This document shows, in pieces, positions 35,510 through 43,688 of a stretch of DNA of 64,000 nucleotides (its first letter is position 1; the number at the start of each line of letters is the position of its first letter). The stretch comes from Acidobacteria bacterium UBA2990. GTDB lineage: Bacteria > Acidobacteriota > Vicinamibacteria > Vicinamibacterales > UBA8438. A model generated the notes under the pieces. That model saw only the letters and a list, made by a program, of their open reading frames with translations, made no database searches and was not told the origin of the DNA. Both the position numbers and the translations under genes were made by a program. The stretch is from the NCBI GenBank assembly GCA_002347025.1, contig DEAE01000023.1, positions 172,532 through 236,531 on the forward strand, read 5' to 3'.

Positions 35510-36511
35510 ATGAGTCAAAATCGTCGCGAATTTCTTGCGAGCGCCAGTGCTGTAGGAGTGGCTGCAGCAACGGCTCATGCTGCCAGGCTGCGGGGAACTG
35601 CGGCTCAGCTAGGAAACTTTGGTGATATACGAATGGTTCGGACCGATGTTCTGGAGATCGGCTATGAACAGCACGGCAGCGCATCTGGGTTTCCGATTAT
35701 CTTGCTACATGGATTTCCCTATGATGTGCGGTCATGGGATGGGGTAATTCCCCCATTGGCCGCTCGTGATTACCGTGTCGTTGTGCCTTACCTGCGGGGT
35801 TACGGTCCGACCCGATTTTTGGACACGAATACACCACGTACGGCGGAACAAGCTGCTATCGCCCAGGATGTGATTGATCTTGCCGACGCCCTCGGTCTAG
35901 ACCAATTTGCCCTAGCTGGATTTGACTGGGGTAATCGGGCGGCCTGTATTACCTCTATTCTTCATCCCGAGAGGGTTCGGGCGCAGGTAGCGATTGGGGG
36001 GTACTCGGTCCAAAATACGGTTACTCCCGGGCGACCAGCAGGCGCCGCTAGCGAGGCGCGCCTTTGGTACCAGTGGTATTTCAATACTGAACGAGGCCAA
36101 AGGGGCTTAACTACGAATCGGCATGACATTGTTCGTTATCTGTGGGAAACGTGGTCCCCTTCTTGGGATTACACGGATGAAGCCTATGGAAAGTCATCTC
36201 CGTCATTCGATAATCCGGATTTTGTCGATGTTGTGATTCATTCCTATCGGCATCGGCACGTAAATGTACCCGGTGAAGAACGATTTCTTGCGATGGAACG
36301 GCGACTGGCTCAACGCCCTCCGATCGATGTCCCCGCTGTTGTGCTCCGAGGATTAGAGAGTGGCTTCGGCCGGCCGTCGACTGACCCTTCAGGGGATGAA
36401 GATCGTTTCAGGCGCCTTGTGGCACGCCGCCTCGTTGAAGGTGCTGGGCATGATTTGCCGGTGCAGCGACCTGAGACCGTGTCAAATGCACTTTTGGAAT
36501 TGTTAGGTTAG
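35510..36511 (+). CDS. Tat-exported alpha/beta hydrolase, epoxide hydrolase-like
   Basis: 333 residues from the ATG at 35510, which follows AAAGGAGGAG. A twin-arginine signal NRREFLASASAVGVAAA is seen. The hydrolase core has HGFPYDVRSWDG (oxyanion), AGFDWGNRAACI with an aspartate nucleophile where esterases have serine, and a late GAGHDLPVQRPE histidine. An aspartate nucleophile marks the epoxide hydrolase/haloalkane or fluoroacetate dehalogenase group. The substrate is unknown. The enolase-superfamily gene starts 20 bases later and may be co-transcribed, though that product stays in the cytoplasm. Confidence 0.87.
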   Translation: MSQNRREFLASASAVGVAAATAHAARLRGTAAQLGNFGDIRMVRTDVLEIGYEQHGSASGFPIILLHGFPYDVRSWDGVIPPLAARDYRVVVPYLRGYGPTRFLDTNTPRTAEQAAIAQDVIDLADALGLDQFALAGFDWGNRAACITSILHPERVRAQVAIGGYSVQNTVTPGRPAGAASEARLWYQWYFNTERGQRGLTTNRHDIVRYLWETWSPSWDYTDEAYGKSSPSFDNPDFVDVVIHSYRHRHVNVPGEERFLAMERRLAQRPPIDVPAVVLRGLESGFGRPSTDPSGDEDRFRRLVARRLVEGAGHDLPVQRPETVSNALLELLG

Positions 36512-36531
36512 GGCGAAGGCTAGGCGTTGGG

Positions 36532-37620
36532 ATGAAGTTAACTTTGAGGAATATTCGTGCTCGACCCGTGCTGTTACCGTTGGAGCGACCGATAGTCGCC
36601 AGAATCGCAACCATTAAGGACTGGCCGTTGATTCTGATTGATCTTGAGACGGAGGAGGGCATCACCGGTCGTAGCTATTTGGAGCCGTACATTCCAAGGA
36701 CTGTGGAGTATCTGGTGCGTGCCCTTCATGACTTGGGAGCTTTGTTAAAGGGAACCCAAGTTGCTCCGACTGAGCTGTTTGATTTAGCTCGGAAGTCCCT
36801 TCATTTTGTAGGTTACGAGGGTCTGTCGGCGATTGCGGTCTCAGGGCTGGATATGGCCGCGTGGGATGCCTTGGCGAAGGTGGCCGACCAGCCGCTCTGT
36901 GAATTGTTAGGTGGCTCGGTTGGTGCAGTAAGGGCCTATAACAGTAACGGTCTGTGGTTGCAGGACCCTCCTGTTGTAGCTGATGAGGCGGCTGTGCTTA
37001 TTGAGGAGGGCCAATTTTCCGGGCTTAAGCTGCGTCTTGGTCGAGACCGATCGGCAGAAGATCTAGAGACGGTCAGGGCTGTCCGTGACACCGTGGGTGA
37101 TCACATTCACCTAATGGTGGATTTCAATCAAGGCCTTGATTTTGCTGAGGCTCATGAGCGACTTCCTGCTCTTGATGATTTGGGTTTGACCTGGATTGAG
37201 GAGCCCCTGGTATACGAAGATCTTGAGGGCCACAAGAAGCTGGCCGTTGAACTGCGGACCCCGATTCAAATTGGTGAAAATTTCTACGGACCTCAAGCCC
37301 TTCACAGAGCTATTGCCGTTGGTGCTTGCGATTACGTTATGCCTGATTTTATGCGCATCGGTGGAATAACAGGCTGGCAGCGGGCTGCAGCTTTTGCTGG
37401 AGTGTTCGGGGTGCCGGTGTCAACACATTTGTATCCAGAGGTTGCGGCGCATGTTATGAGGGTTACCGAGACTGCTCACTGGCTGGAATGGCAAAATTGG
37501 GCCGATCCAATTTTGCAAAAGCCCTACGAAATTTCCGGGGGTGAGCTGCACATCCCAGACGTGGCAGGCGTCGGCTTAGACTGGGATGAGGATGCTGTCG
37601 ATCAGCATCTAATGAGGTGA
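36532..37620 (+). CDS. Mandelate racemase/muconate lactonizing enzyme-like, enolase superfamily
   Basis: 362 residues. Metal ligands of the barrel are in place: Asp197 in MVDFNQ, Glu223 in WIEEPL and Glu249 in IGENF. The acid/base side is Lys166-Leu-Arg168 where mandelate racemase has K-x-K, and His299 in STHLYPEVAAHV. The lid domain begins with RPVLLPLERPIVARIA. The superfamily abstracts an alpha proton from carboxylates to racemise, dehydrate or cycloisomerise them. Acid-sugar dehydratase or racemase is most likely. The K-x-R variant makes specificity uncertain. No signal peptide is present. Confidence 0.88.
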   Translation: MKLTLRNIRARPVLLPLERPIVARIATIKDWPLILIDLETEEGITGRSYLEPYIPRTVEYLVRALHDLGALLKGTQVAPTELFDLARKSLHFVGYEGLSAIAVSGLDMAAWDALAKVADQPLCELLGGSVGAVRAYNSNGLWLQDPPVVADEAAVLIEEGQFSGLKLRLGRDRSAEDLETVRAVRDTVGDHIHLMVDFNQGLDFAEAHERLPALDDLGLTWIEEPLVYEDLEGHKKLAVELRTPIQIGENFYGPQALHRAIAVGACDYVMPDFMRIGGITGWQRAAAFAGVFGVPVSTHLYPEVAAHVMRVTETAHWLEWQNWADPILQKPYEISGGELHIPDVAGVGLDWDEDAVDQHLMR

Positions 37621-37761
37621 CTTATTAAAAACGATTTCGTCCAGAGCTTGCGTTTGTTGTCAACGAGGTCTACTGTATCTGCTGTGGCAGGACTGAGAAG
37701 TCGGCTCGATGTCACTCGGTGTGGTTGTCCGAGGGCTAGATGTTTCCACTGGGGAGGATAA

Positions 37762-38742
37762 ATGTACAAAAAGTGTCTCATTGTGTGTTTTATGCTAGCG
37801 CTAGCTGTATCGGTGCAGGCGCAGTCCACCGATCGCACCATGCCGATGCGAACGCCAGACGGGCAGCCTGATGTTTCTGGAATTTTTACTTTCCGTACCA
37901 TCACTCCATTCCAACGGCCCAGCCAGTTTGCCGAACTGGAAACTTTAGATCCCGAGACTGCTGCAGCATTTGAAGCTTCAGAACGTACTCGACAGAACCG
38001 CGATCTTTTCGATCCCGAAAAGGGTTCTGGTGGCTACGCCCCTCGGTCGGAGGGTGGGGTGTTGTCTTATAACGAATTTTGGTACGAACGAGGTATAGAG
38101 CTCACTTCCGACAAACGGACCTCTTTGATCGTCGATCCTCAGGATGGTCGCTTGCCCGCGCGAACCGAGGAGGCTCAAATGGCGGCTCAAGAGAGAGCGG
38201 CCTATCGTCGAGAGCATATGTATGACTCCTATGAAAATAGGAGCTCTGGAGATCGCTGCTTGATGGGCTTCAATGCGGGCCCTCCAATGCGGTCCAGTTC
38301 ATACAATAACAACGTCATGATTTTTCAGTCGCCGGGTTATGTGACGATTCTTAATGAGATGGTGCACAACGCTAGGGTAATTCCGATTGGGGACAGCTCG
38401 GAGCTTCCATTCCCACAGTACAGCGGTGTGTCGAGAGCCCATTGGGAAGATGAAACGCTTGTTATTGAAACCAGTCAATTCCGAGGAGGAAGTAGTGGTC
38501 TGACCTCGACCAGTATGCATCTAGTCGAACGACTTACGCGCATAGATCCGGACACGGTCGCTTATGAGTACACCGTGACAGACCCTACGGTCTATACCGC
38601 GCCTTACACCGTGATGATGCCATTTCGCCGAACCGACGGGCCGCTGTTTGAGTATGCTTGTCACGAGGGCAATATTGGCTTACATGGCATTTTGGCCGGT
38701 GCACGTAATCTAGAAAATATGGGCAGAGAATTGCGCCCATGA
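37762..38742 (+). CDS. Secreted YACHEGN-family protein, copy 4
   Basis: 326 residues, with GGAGG six bases before the ATG and a signal peptide ending VQAQ. It is the most divergent copy. The start reads QPDVSGIFTFRTITPFQRP instead of PDLQGIW, but SYNEFWYERG, RTSLIVDPQDGRLP, GDRCLMGFNAGPP, MIFQSPGYVTILNEM, RVIPIGD, WEDETLVIETSQF, VERLTRIDPDTVAYEY and LFEYACHEGNIGLHGILAGAR are all retained. A strong terminator follows 36 bases after the stop. Function is unknown. Confidence 0.8.
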   Translation: MYKKCLIVCFMLALAVSVQAQSTDRTMPMRTPDGQPDVSGIFTFRTITPFQRPSQFAELETLDPETAAAFEASERTRQNRDLFDPEKGSGGYAPRSEGGVLSYNEFWYERGIELTSDKRTSLIVDPQDGRLPARTEEAQMAAQERAAYRREHMYDSYENRSSGDRCLMGFNAGPPMRSSSYNNNVMIFQSPGYVTILNEMVHNARVIPIGDSSELPFPQYSGVSRAHWEDETLVIETSQFRGGSSGLTSTSMHLVERLTRIDPDTVAYEYTVTDPTVYTAPYTVMMPFRRTDGPLFEYACHEGNIGLHGILAGARNLENMGRELRP

Positions 38743-38777
38743 AAACTGACTAATGGCTGCCTTCGGGTGGTCACAGC

Positions 38778-38825
38778 AAAAGGAGCTCCGGCCCCATGCT
38801 CGTCGGTGGGGCGGGAGCTTCTTTT
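38778..38825. terminator. Strong bidirectional intrinsic terminator
   Basis: A long hairpin lies between two convergent genes. The left arm 38778-38796 pairs with 38807-38825 around a ten-base loop at 38797-38806. The pairing includes AGCTCC with GGAGCT and GCCCCA with TGGGGC, with a single G/G mismatch. The stem continues through AAAA on the left and TTTT on the right, so either strand ends in a U-run. It serves copy 4 of the YACHEGN family on the plus strand and the PLP enzyme on the minus strand. Confidence 0.85.
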
Positions 38826-38857
38826 GGTTTTAGGGCGGCAACCACACGAAGGTTTAC

Positions 38858-40111
38858 TCAACTTCTGAGGTTGCGGGCACCACGGATGGCTCTGTCAATA
38901 TGTTCCTCCGTGTTGTAGAGATGGGGACAGAGGCGGAGGCCACCAGTGGCGGCACCGGCAATACCGTGGATGCTATATAGACCATCTACCAGCTTTCGAC
39001 GGTTCTCTGCTGGAACTTCTGCGATGCAGACCCCTCCACAGAGGTCTGTGTTCATGGGTGTGACAAGGGTATAGCCGGCCGCTGTCAAGCCTTCTTTCAG
39101 ACGGGTTGAGAGGGTTGTGATTCTGGCTTCGATTACTTTGTGGCCTATCTGGCGATGGAAATCATCGGCTGTACCAATGGCAGCTAGCGCCCCATCATCA
39201 CGCTGTCCCATCGATTCAAATTTTCTGGCGCCGTGTGGTCCTGGTTCAACTTGGTTACCCCAACTTGGCGCCACGATGCTTGGCCACAGTCGGTCTATCT
39301 GTTCAGCGTCCACGTATAGTAAACCGACTTCCTTAGGCCCGAGGAACCATTTGTGTGCACTGGCAGTGAAGGAGTCACAGCCAAGCGCCTTGAGGTTGAG
39401 GTCGAGGGCCCCCCAAGTTTGTGCCCCGTCCACATGGACATGAATGTCATGCCGATGCGCAATCCGGCAAATCTCCGATACCGGTAGGCGAACACCGGTA
39501 ACATTAGACACATGGGTTAGGGCGATAACCCTTGTTCGCCCGCTGATAGCGCGTTGGAATCTGTCAACTAATTCTCCGGGATCCTTTGGTCGAGGTGGCG
39601 TGGAAACGCGGGTAACGTGGAATCCAGAGCGAGCGGCTCGAACCTCCCAGGCAACGTTGTTCGTCGGATGATTCTCCTCCCAGAGAATGACTTCGTCGTC
39701 GACGGTTAGAGGGAGGCCACTATTCACGATGTTGTTTGCTTCGCTGGTATTGCGAACTAGGGCTAACTCATCGGCTGATACTCCCAAGCTGTCGGCGACT
39801 TTGCCTCGGCTTTGTTCGAGCAGTGCCCCGAATTTTTGTCGATTTTGGGAAGAGCAGTCGCGATCTATGTTTTGGGTCCAAGTGGCGACTTCTTCGGCGA
39901 GGCTCCGAGGAGAAGGACAGAGGTTGGCGGCGTTCATAGGAACCCGTTCTTCACGAAAGGAGAACTGATCTCGAATTGAATTCCAGTAGGTTTGGCCGCT
40001 AGCTTGAGGTGGACTACCTTGGATCGCTATAGGTCTTCTAGAGTGGGACACGAGAGCGGATGTGGCGATGAGCCTGCCGAGGAATCTCCGACGGGACTGG
40101 TGACTCTCCAT
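38858..40111 (-). CDS. Class V aminotransferase-fold PLP enzyme with Tat signal
   Basis: 417 residues, GGAGG seven bases before the ATG. The N-terminus has a twin-arginine motif SRRRFLGRLIATSALVS, so the folded enzyme is probably exported with its cofactor. The body resembles isopenicillin-N epimerase and cysteine-desulfurase-like enzymes: LVRNTSEANNIV, WEENHPTNNVAWEV, LTHVSNVTGVRLPV, HVDGAQTWGAL and SFTASAHKWFLGPKEVGLLYV with the PLP lysine in HKW. The C-terminus (GLRLCPHLYNTEEHID) has the usual arginine. The reaction cannot be fixed: epimerase, lyase or desulfurase. Confidence 0.87.
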   Translation of the reverse strand: MESHQSRRRFLGRLIATSALVSHSRRPIAIQGSPPQASGQTYWNSIRDQFSFREERVPMNAANLCPSPRSLAEEVATWTQNIDRDCSSQNRQKFGALLEQSRGKVADSLGVSADELALVRNTSEANNIVNSGLPLTVDDEVILWEENHPTNNVAWEVRAARSGFHVTRVSTPPRPKDPGELVDRFQRAISGRTRVIALTHVSNVTGVRLPVSEICRIAHRHDIHVHVDGAQTWGALDLNLKALGCDSFTASAHKWFLGPKEVGLLYVDAEQIDRLWPSIVAPSWGNQVEPGPHGARKFESMGQRDDGALAAIGTADDFHRQIGHKVIEARITTLSTRLKEGLTAAGYTLVTPMNTDLCGGVCIAEVPAENRRKLVDGLYSIHGIAGAATGGLRLCPHLYNTEEHIDRAIRGARNLRS

Positions 40112-40292
40112 GCGCTACCTCCGAAGTTGCAGTATTTCTTGACTGTAACCTGATCATACGTCGCTACCCGCGACTCTAATTATTTAGTGAAATCCGACAC
40201 TTCCAAGACCCTGGCTCCAAGCTCTGATGATATCCGTAGCATCAGGATGGCTCTTGGCCCGGAACTGTCGAATTTCACCTGAATGTCTCACC

Positions 40293-41453
40293 TTAGGGAA
40301 GCAGACGCGGTACAAACTTGGTTAACCCCTGTATCGGTCCGACCTCGCCGGCGATGATGTTTCCGTTAGCATCGGCAGTTACACCCTCGCCCATTGAGCC
40401 GTACCCTCCCATGCCGGATGGGCGGTCTGAGACGTGTTCTCGGATGAAGTAATGAACCTCTCCCGTTTGTGCACTGCCTATTCTGAGCCCCTTTCGCCAG
40501 CCGCCAGGGTTGTAGTTCTCATCGGACTCTGAATCAATGGCGTAGAGCGTGTCGTTGTCGTCTATGAAGAGACCACTGATGCGGCTGAATTGGTACCAGG
40601 TGTCTAAGTGTGCTCCTTCTTGGTCGAAGATCTGAATGCGGCGATTACCGCGGTCGGCCACAAAAAGGCGTCCCTGAGTGTCCATGGCTAACGAGTGGGG
40701 AGCCCGAAATTGTCCGTCTGTGTATCCCCAGGAACCCCAGCTTCCTAGGAAGGTTCCATCGGGGGCAAACTTGGAGATACGGCTCAGTGCTTCTGGACCG
40801 GGTTCATCCAGAAACTGAGCTCCATGTCCTTCGGCGACGAAAATATCCCCGTTCGGGGCGATCAGGACATCGTTCGGTTGAGTTAGGTGGTTCGGTGGAT
40901 CTCCAGATTCTCCAGGGGTGCCGATGGTGAGAAGCACCTCGCCCTCCTGGCTCAACTTAATGACCGTGTGTCCCCTGCCTGATTGAGTGGGAGATGGTCC
41001 CACTGCCGCCACAGTTGCAGCATCAGCTATCCAGACGTTTCCACTTCGATCAACGTCTATCCCGTGTGGCCACATAAAGAGCTCAGCGCCAATTGCTTGG
41101 ACGACGTTGCCGTCGGGATCGAGTTTGACGATTGGTGCTACGTCTGATTCGGCGCATGAGTTGGTGCCGCACCGGTCGGCCGCCCAGACGTGGACACCGT
41201 CGACGTCGATGTTGACCGCACTAACTGAGCCCCAATTTCTCCCATCCGGGAGGATGCCCCAGTCTCGTTGGGTCTGATAGGGGTTGGGGAGGTGGTTCAC
41301 GGGCTCAACATTGGCATGTTCAGGTGGACCAGATTGCCCCCCCCTTTGTGCGTTTGTCTCTTCCACCCAAATGAAGATTTGAGCCGAAACTAGCACTGTT
41401 GCCAATAGGAGCTGTAACGTAAACTTGTGGGAACGCTTGAATCTGTTCGTCAT
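40293..41453 (-). CDS. Exported NHL-repeat protein with cysteine pair, paralogue
   Basis: 386 residues, GAGG six bases before the ATG. The N-terminal hydrophobic segment (about 11-30) ends at TNAQ. Propeller repeats include VHVWAADRCGTNSCAESD, IDVDRSGNVWIADA, VLIAPNGDIFVAEGHG, LAMDTQGRLFVADRGNRRIQIF and TADANGNIIAGEV. The C-G-T-N-S-C pair matches the position of the pair in the protein at 27593, and the two proteins also share the APH(S)..D.QGR and DRGN.RIQ(V/I)F sequence, so they are paralogues. It is divergent from the TolB-like lipoprotein across 200 bases. Confidence 0.82.
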   Translation of the reverse strand: MTNRFKRSHKFTLQLLLATVLVSAQIFIWVEETNAQRGGQSGPPEHANVEPVNHLPNPYQTQRDWGILPDGRNWGSVSAVNIDVDGVHVWAADRCGTNSCAESDVAPIVKLDPDGNVVQAIGAELFMWPHGIDVDRSGNVWIADAATVAAVGPSPTQSGRGHTVIKLSQEGEVLLTIGTPGESGDPPNHLTQPNDVLIAPNGDIFVAEGHGAQFLDEPGPEALSRISKFAPDGTFLGSWGSWGYTDGQFRAPHSLAMDTQGRLFVADRGNRRIQIFDQEGAHLDTWYQFSRISGLFIDDNDTLYAIDSESDENYNPGGWRKGLRIGSAQTGEVHYFIREHVSDRPSGMGGYGSMGEGVTADANGNIIAGEVGPIQGLTKFVPRLLP

Positions 41454-41653
41454 TGATTACCTCAGGCAGCTAGCTATGTTGTGCACAATATGGCATCGAG
41501 CCTGTCACATGACAGGATGGACACGATTGCCTCTGTAGGCAAAATTGTCAAGATGTCTTCCTAGAGTCTGCTTGTTCTGGGGCAAGAGTTGGTGCCCTTG
41601 TCTTAAGGATTAATGCCTGAGTCCGGGCAGATAGAGTTTTTGATGCGGAGTTA

Positions 41654-43666
41654 GTGAATCGCCTACGAAGCCACGCCTTGGGAGGTTTGTTAGTGATAAC
41701 TGTTAGCCGATCATGTGTGGTTCTTGGGCTGACCGTCAGTGTTGGGTGTGGAGGGGAAATCAACTCCAATGGCAAGAGTGAACCTGCTGAGAGGCTAATT
41801 TCTCAGTTTAGGCACCTAAACAGTGAAGAGGAAGATTTTGAATATGTTGAATTTTCTCCTGATGGCGGTCGTTTGGCGTTTGTCTCTGACCGAGATGGTG
41901 CTCTTAAACTTTGGGTGATGCCGACAGAAGGTGGTGAGGCCATGGCCCTTACAAGGGGGCAACAATTCTTGGTGTCTCCAGTGTGGTCCCCCGATTCAAG
42001 TCAGATAGCCTATGTTTCTGAGGAAAGCGGCAGTACGAATGTCTGGACCGTGTCCGCTGATGGAAATAGTGATCCTGTATCCGTTACCTCGAATGTTGGT
42101 CGAGTCCGGTCTCCCCGATGGTCACCAGATGGTTCGCGGCTGCTCTATACGACTAGTAGCGAAGGCCGCGGCGACCTGTGGGTAGTTCCGGTGGGCGGCA
42201 ATGGTGCGTCAGCCCTCACGGACAAGGGTAACGTAGTTGACTGGGCACGTTGGTCTCCGGTGGGGGACGAAGTCGTTTTTGTGGCAGTCAATGACGGACG
42301 TCGCAGTATCTGGGTGGTTTCCTCAACTGGTGGTAATGCGAGGCAGTTGGTGGACGAACTAGGACAGCATGATCAACCGGCGTGGTCTCCCAATGGACAG
42401 TTGATTGCATTTGTCTCGACTCGAAATGGAGACCCTGACATTTGGGTGGTTCCCACATCTGGAGAAGGGGCGGAGGCGTTTACAGCTGGTCCAGGCAACG
42501 ATTTTCAGCCCTCGTGGTCCCCTGATGGCAGATGGTTGGCCTACCGTTCGATACATGAAGACCAGACCGATGTGTGGGTGGTATCCGCTTCTGGTGGTTC
42601 AGCGTGGAAGTTGACTGACGATCTTGCCGTCGAGCGCGGACTTCGCTGGTATCCGGACAGTTCTGGCTTGGTGTTCACATCGAGTAAGAGTCACACGAGA
42701 GTGTGGGAAGTCAGTGTTGAACAAGGCGTATCTTTCGCTTTGACACCGGAGAATGTTGCGGCATTTGACCCGAAGGTGTCTAGCAAAGGGGAGATTGCTT
42801 TCCTCGCTGGCGACGGCGGTCGCCGTGATGTCTACTTGGTTGGTTTGGATGTAGGCGAACCCGTTCGCCTCACGAAAGGTCCAGGTAGTTCAGCGGATTT
42901 ACAGTGGTCCCCCGACGGGCAACTGATCGCCTTTGAGAGTAGTCGAGTCGGAAGTAGCGATGTGTGGATTGTGCCACCGGATGGTCGCGCTGCGAGGGCT
43001 GTTACTACCAGCCCAGCTAGGGACATCAGTCCACGCTGGTCCCCCGATGGAACTATGTTGGCCTTTTCGTCGACTAGGGCGAACGGTGTTTTGGAGACTT
43101 GGTTGACGTCCATCGAGGATCGGGGTCCTGTCCAGTTAACAATGCAAGGAATCTCTTTAAACCCGCGTTGGCATCCGGACGGGACGGAGATTCTCTTCAG
43201 GGCAGTGGCTTCTGAGGACGGTCAAGAACACATTTGGCGCTTATCTTTGCCAGATGGTACGCCTGAACAATTGACGGAGACAGGTTATAACGCAGGAGCG
43301 GATTACGGACCAGAGGGCCGCTCCATTGTTTACCAGCGCCACGAAGGTTCGGGCTTCGACCTGTATGTTCAAGAGATTGAATCGGGTTTGACGAGGCAAC
43401 TTACTAACGGAGAGGATGACGATATTTTGCCACGCTGGTCGCCGGATGGAAGACACATTGCTTTTTTGTCAGGTTTGTCAAGGAACCGTCAGCTGTTCGT
43501 TGTTTCAGCTTTGGGGGGAGAACCCACCGCATTAACCAGTTCAGTCGGAAGGGTCAATAGTTTCGATTGGTCTGGCGGTGGTTCCTCGCTAGTCTACAGT
43601 TGGACGGCCGGAGCCACCGCCAGCTGGGAGGTGGGTTTTCATGTTGAGAAGCTGGCGCCTAGATAA
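41654..43666 (+). CDS. TolB-like WD40/PD40 beta-propeller lipoprotein
   Basis: 670 residues, GTG start. The lipobox VSVGC places the lipidated cysteine at residue 32. More than ten PD40 repeats follow, each with a phrase such as W-S-P-D-G or W-S-P-D-S: EFSPDGGRLAFVSDRDG, VWSPDSSQIAYVSEESG, RWSPDGSRLLYTT, SWSPDGRWLAYRS, QWSPDGQLIAFES, RWSPDGTMLAFSSTR and RWSPDGRHIAFLSG. This repeat is shared with TolB and with the N-terminal propellers of some peptidases, but no protease domain is present. It is probably anchored in the outer or inner membrane as a binding protein. Confidence 0.88.
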   Translation: MNRLRSHALGGLLVITVSRSCVVLGLTVSVGCGGEINSNGKSEPAERLISQFRHLNSEEEDFEYVEFSPDGGRLAFVSDRDGALKLWVMPTEGGEAMALTRGQQFLVSPVWSPDSSQIAYVSEESGSTNVWTVSADGNSDPVSVTSNVGRVRSPRWSPDGSRLLYTTSSEGRGDLWVVPVGGNGASALTDKGNVVDWARWSPVGDEVVFVAVNDGRRSIWVVSSTGGNARQLVDELGQHDQPAWSPNGQLIAFVSTRNGDPDIWVVPTSGEGAEAFTAGPGNDFQPSWSPDGRWLAYRSIHEDQTDVWVVSASGGSAWKLTDDLAVERGLRWYPDSSGLVFTSSKSHTRVWEVSVEQGVSFALTPENVAAFDPKVSSKGEIAFLAGDGGRRDVYLVGLDVGEPVRLTKGPGSSADLQWSPDGQLIAFESSRVGSSDVWIVPPDGRAARAVTTSPARDISPRWSPDGTMLAFSSTRANGVLETWLTSIEDRGPVQLTMQGISLNPRWHPDGTEILFRAVASEDGQEHIWRLSLPDGTPEQLTETGYNAGADYGPEGRSIVYQRHEGSGFDLYVQEIESGLTRQLTNGEDDDILPRWSPDGRHIAFLSGLSRNRQLFVVSALGGEPTALTSSVGRVNSFDWSGGGSSLVYSWTAGATASWEVGFHVEKLAPR

Positions 43667-43688
43667 GGTTCTACTGACCCCTTATTCT

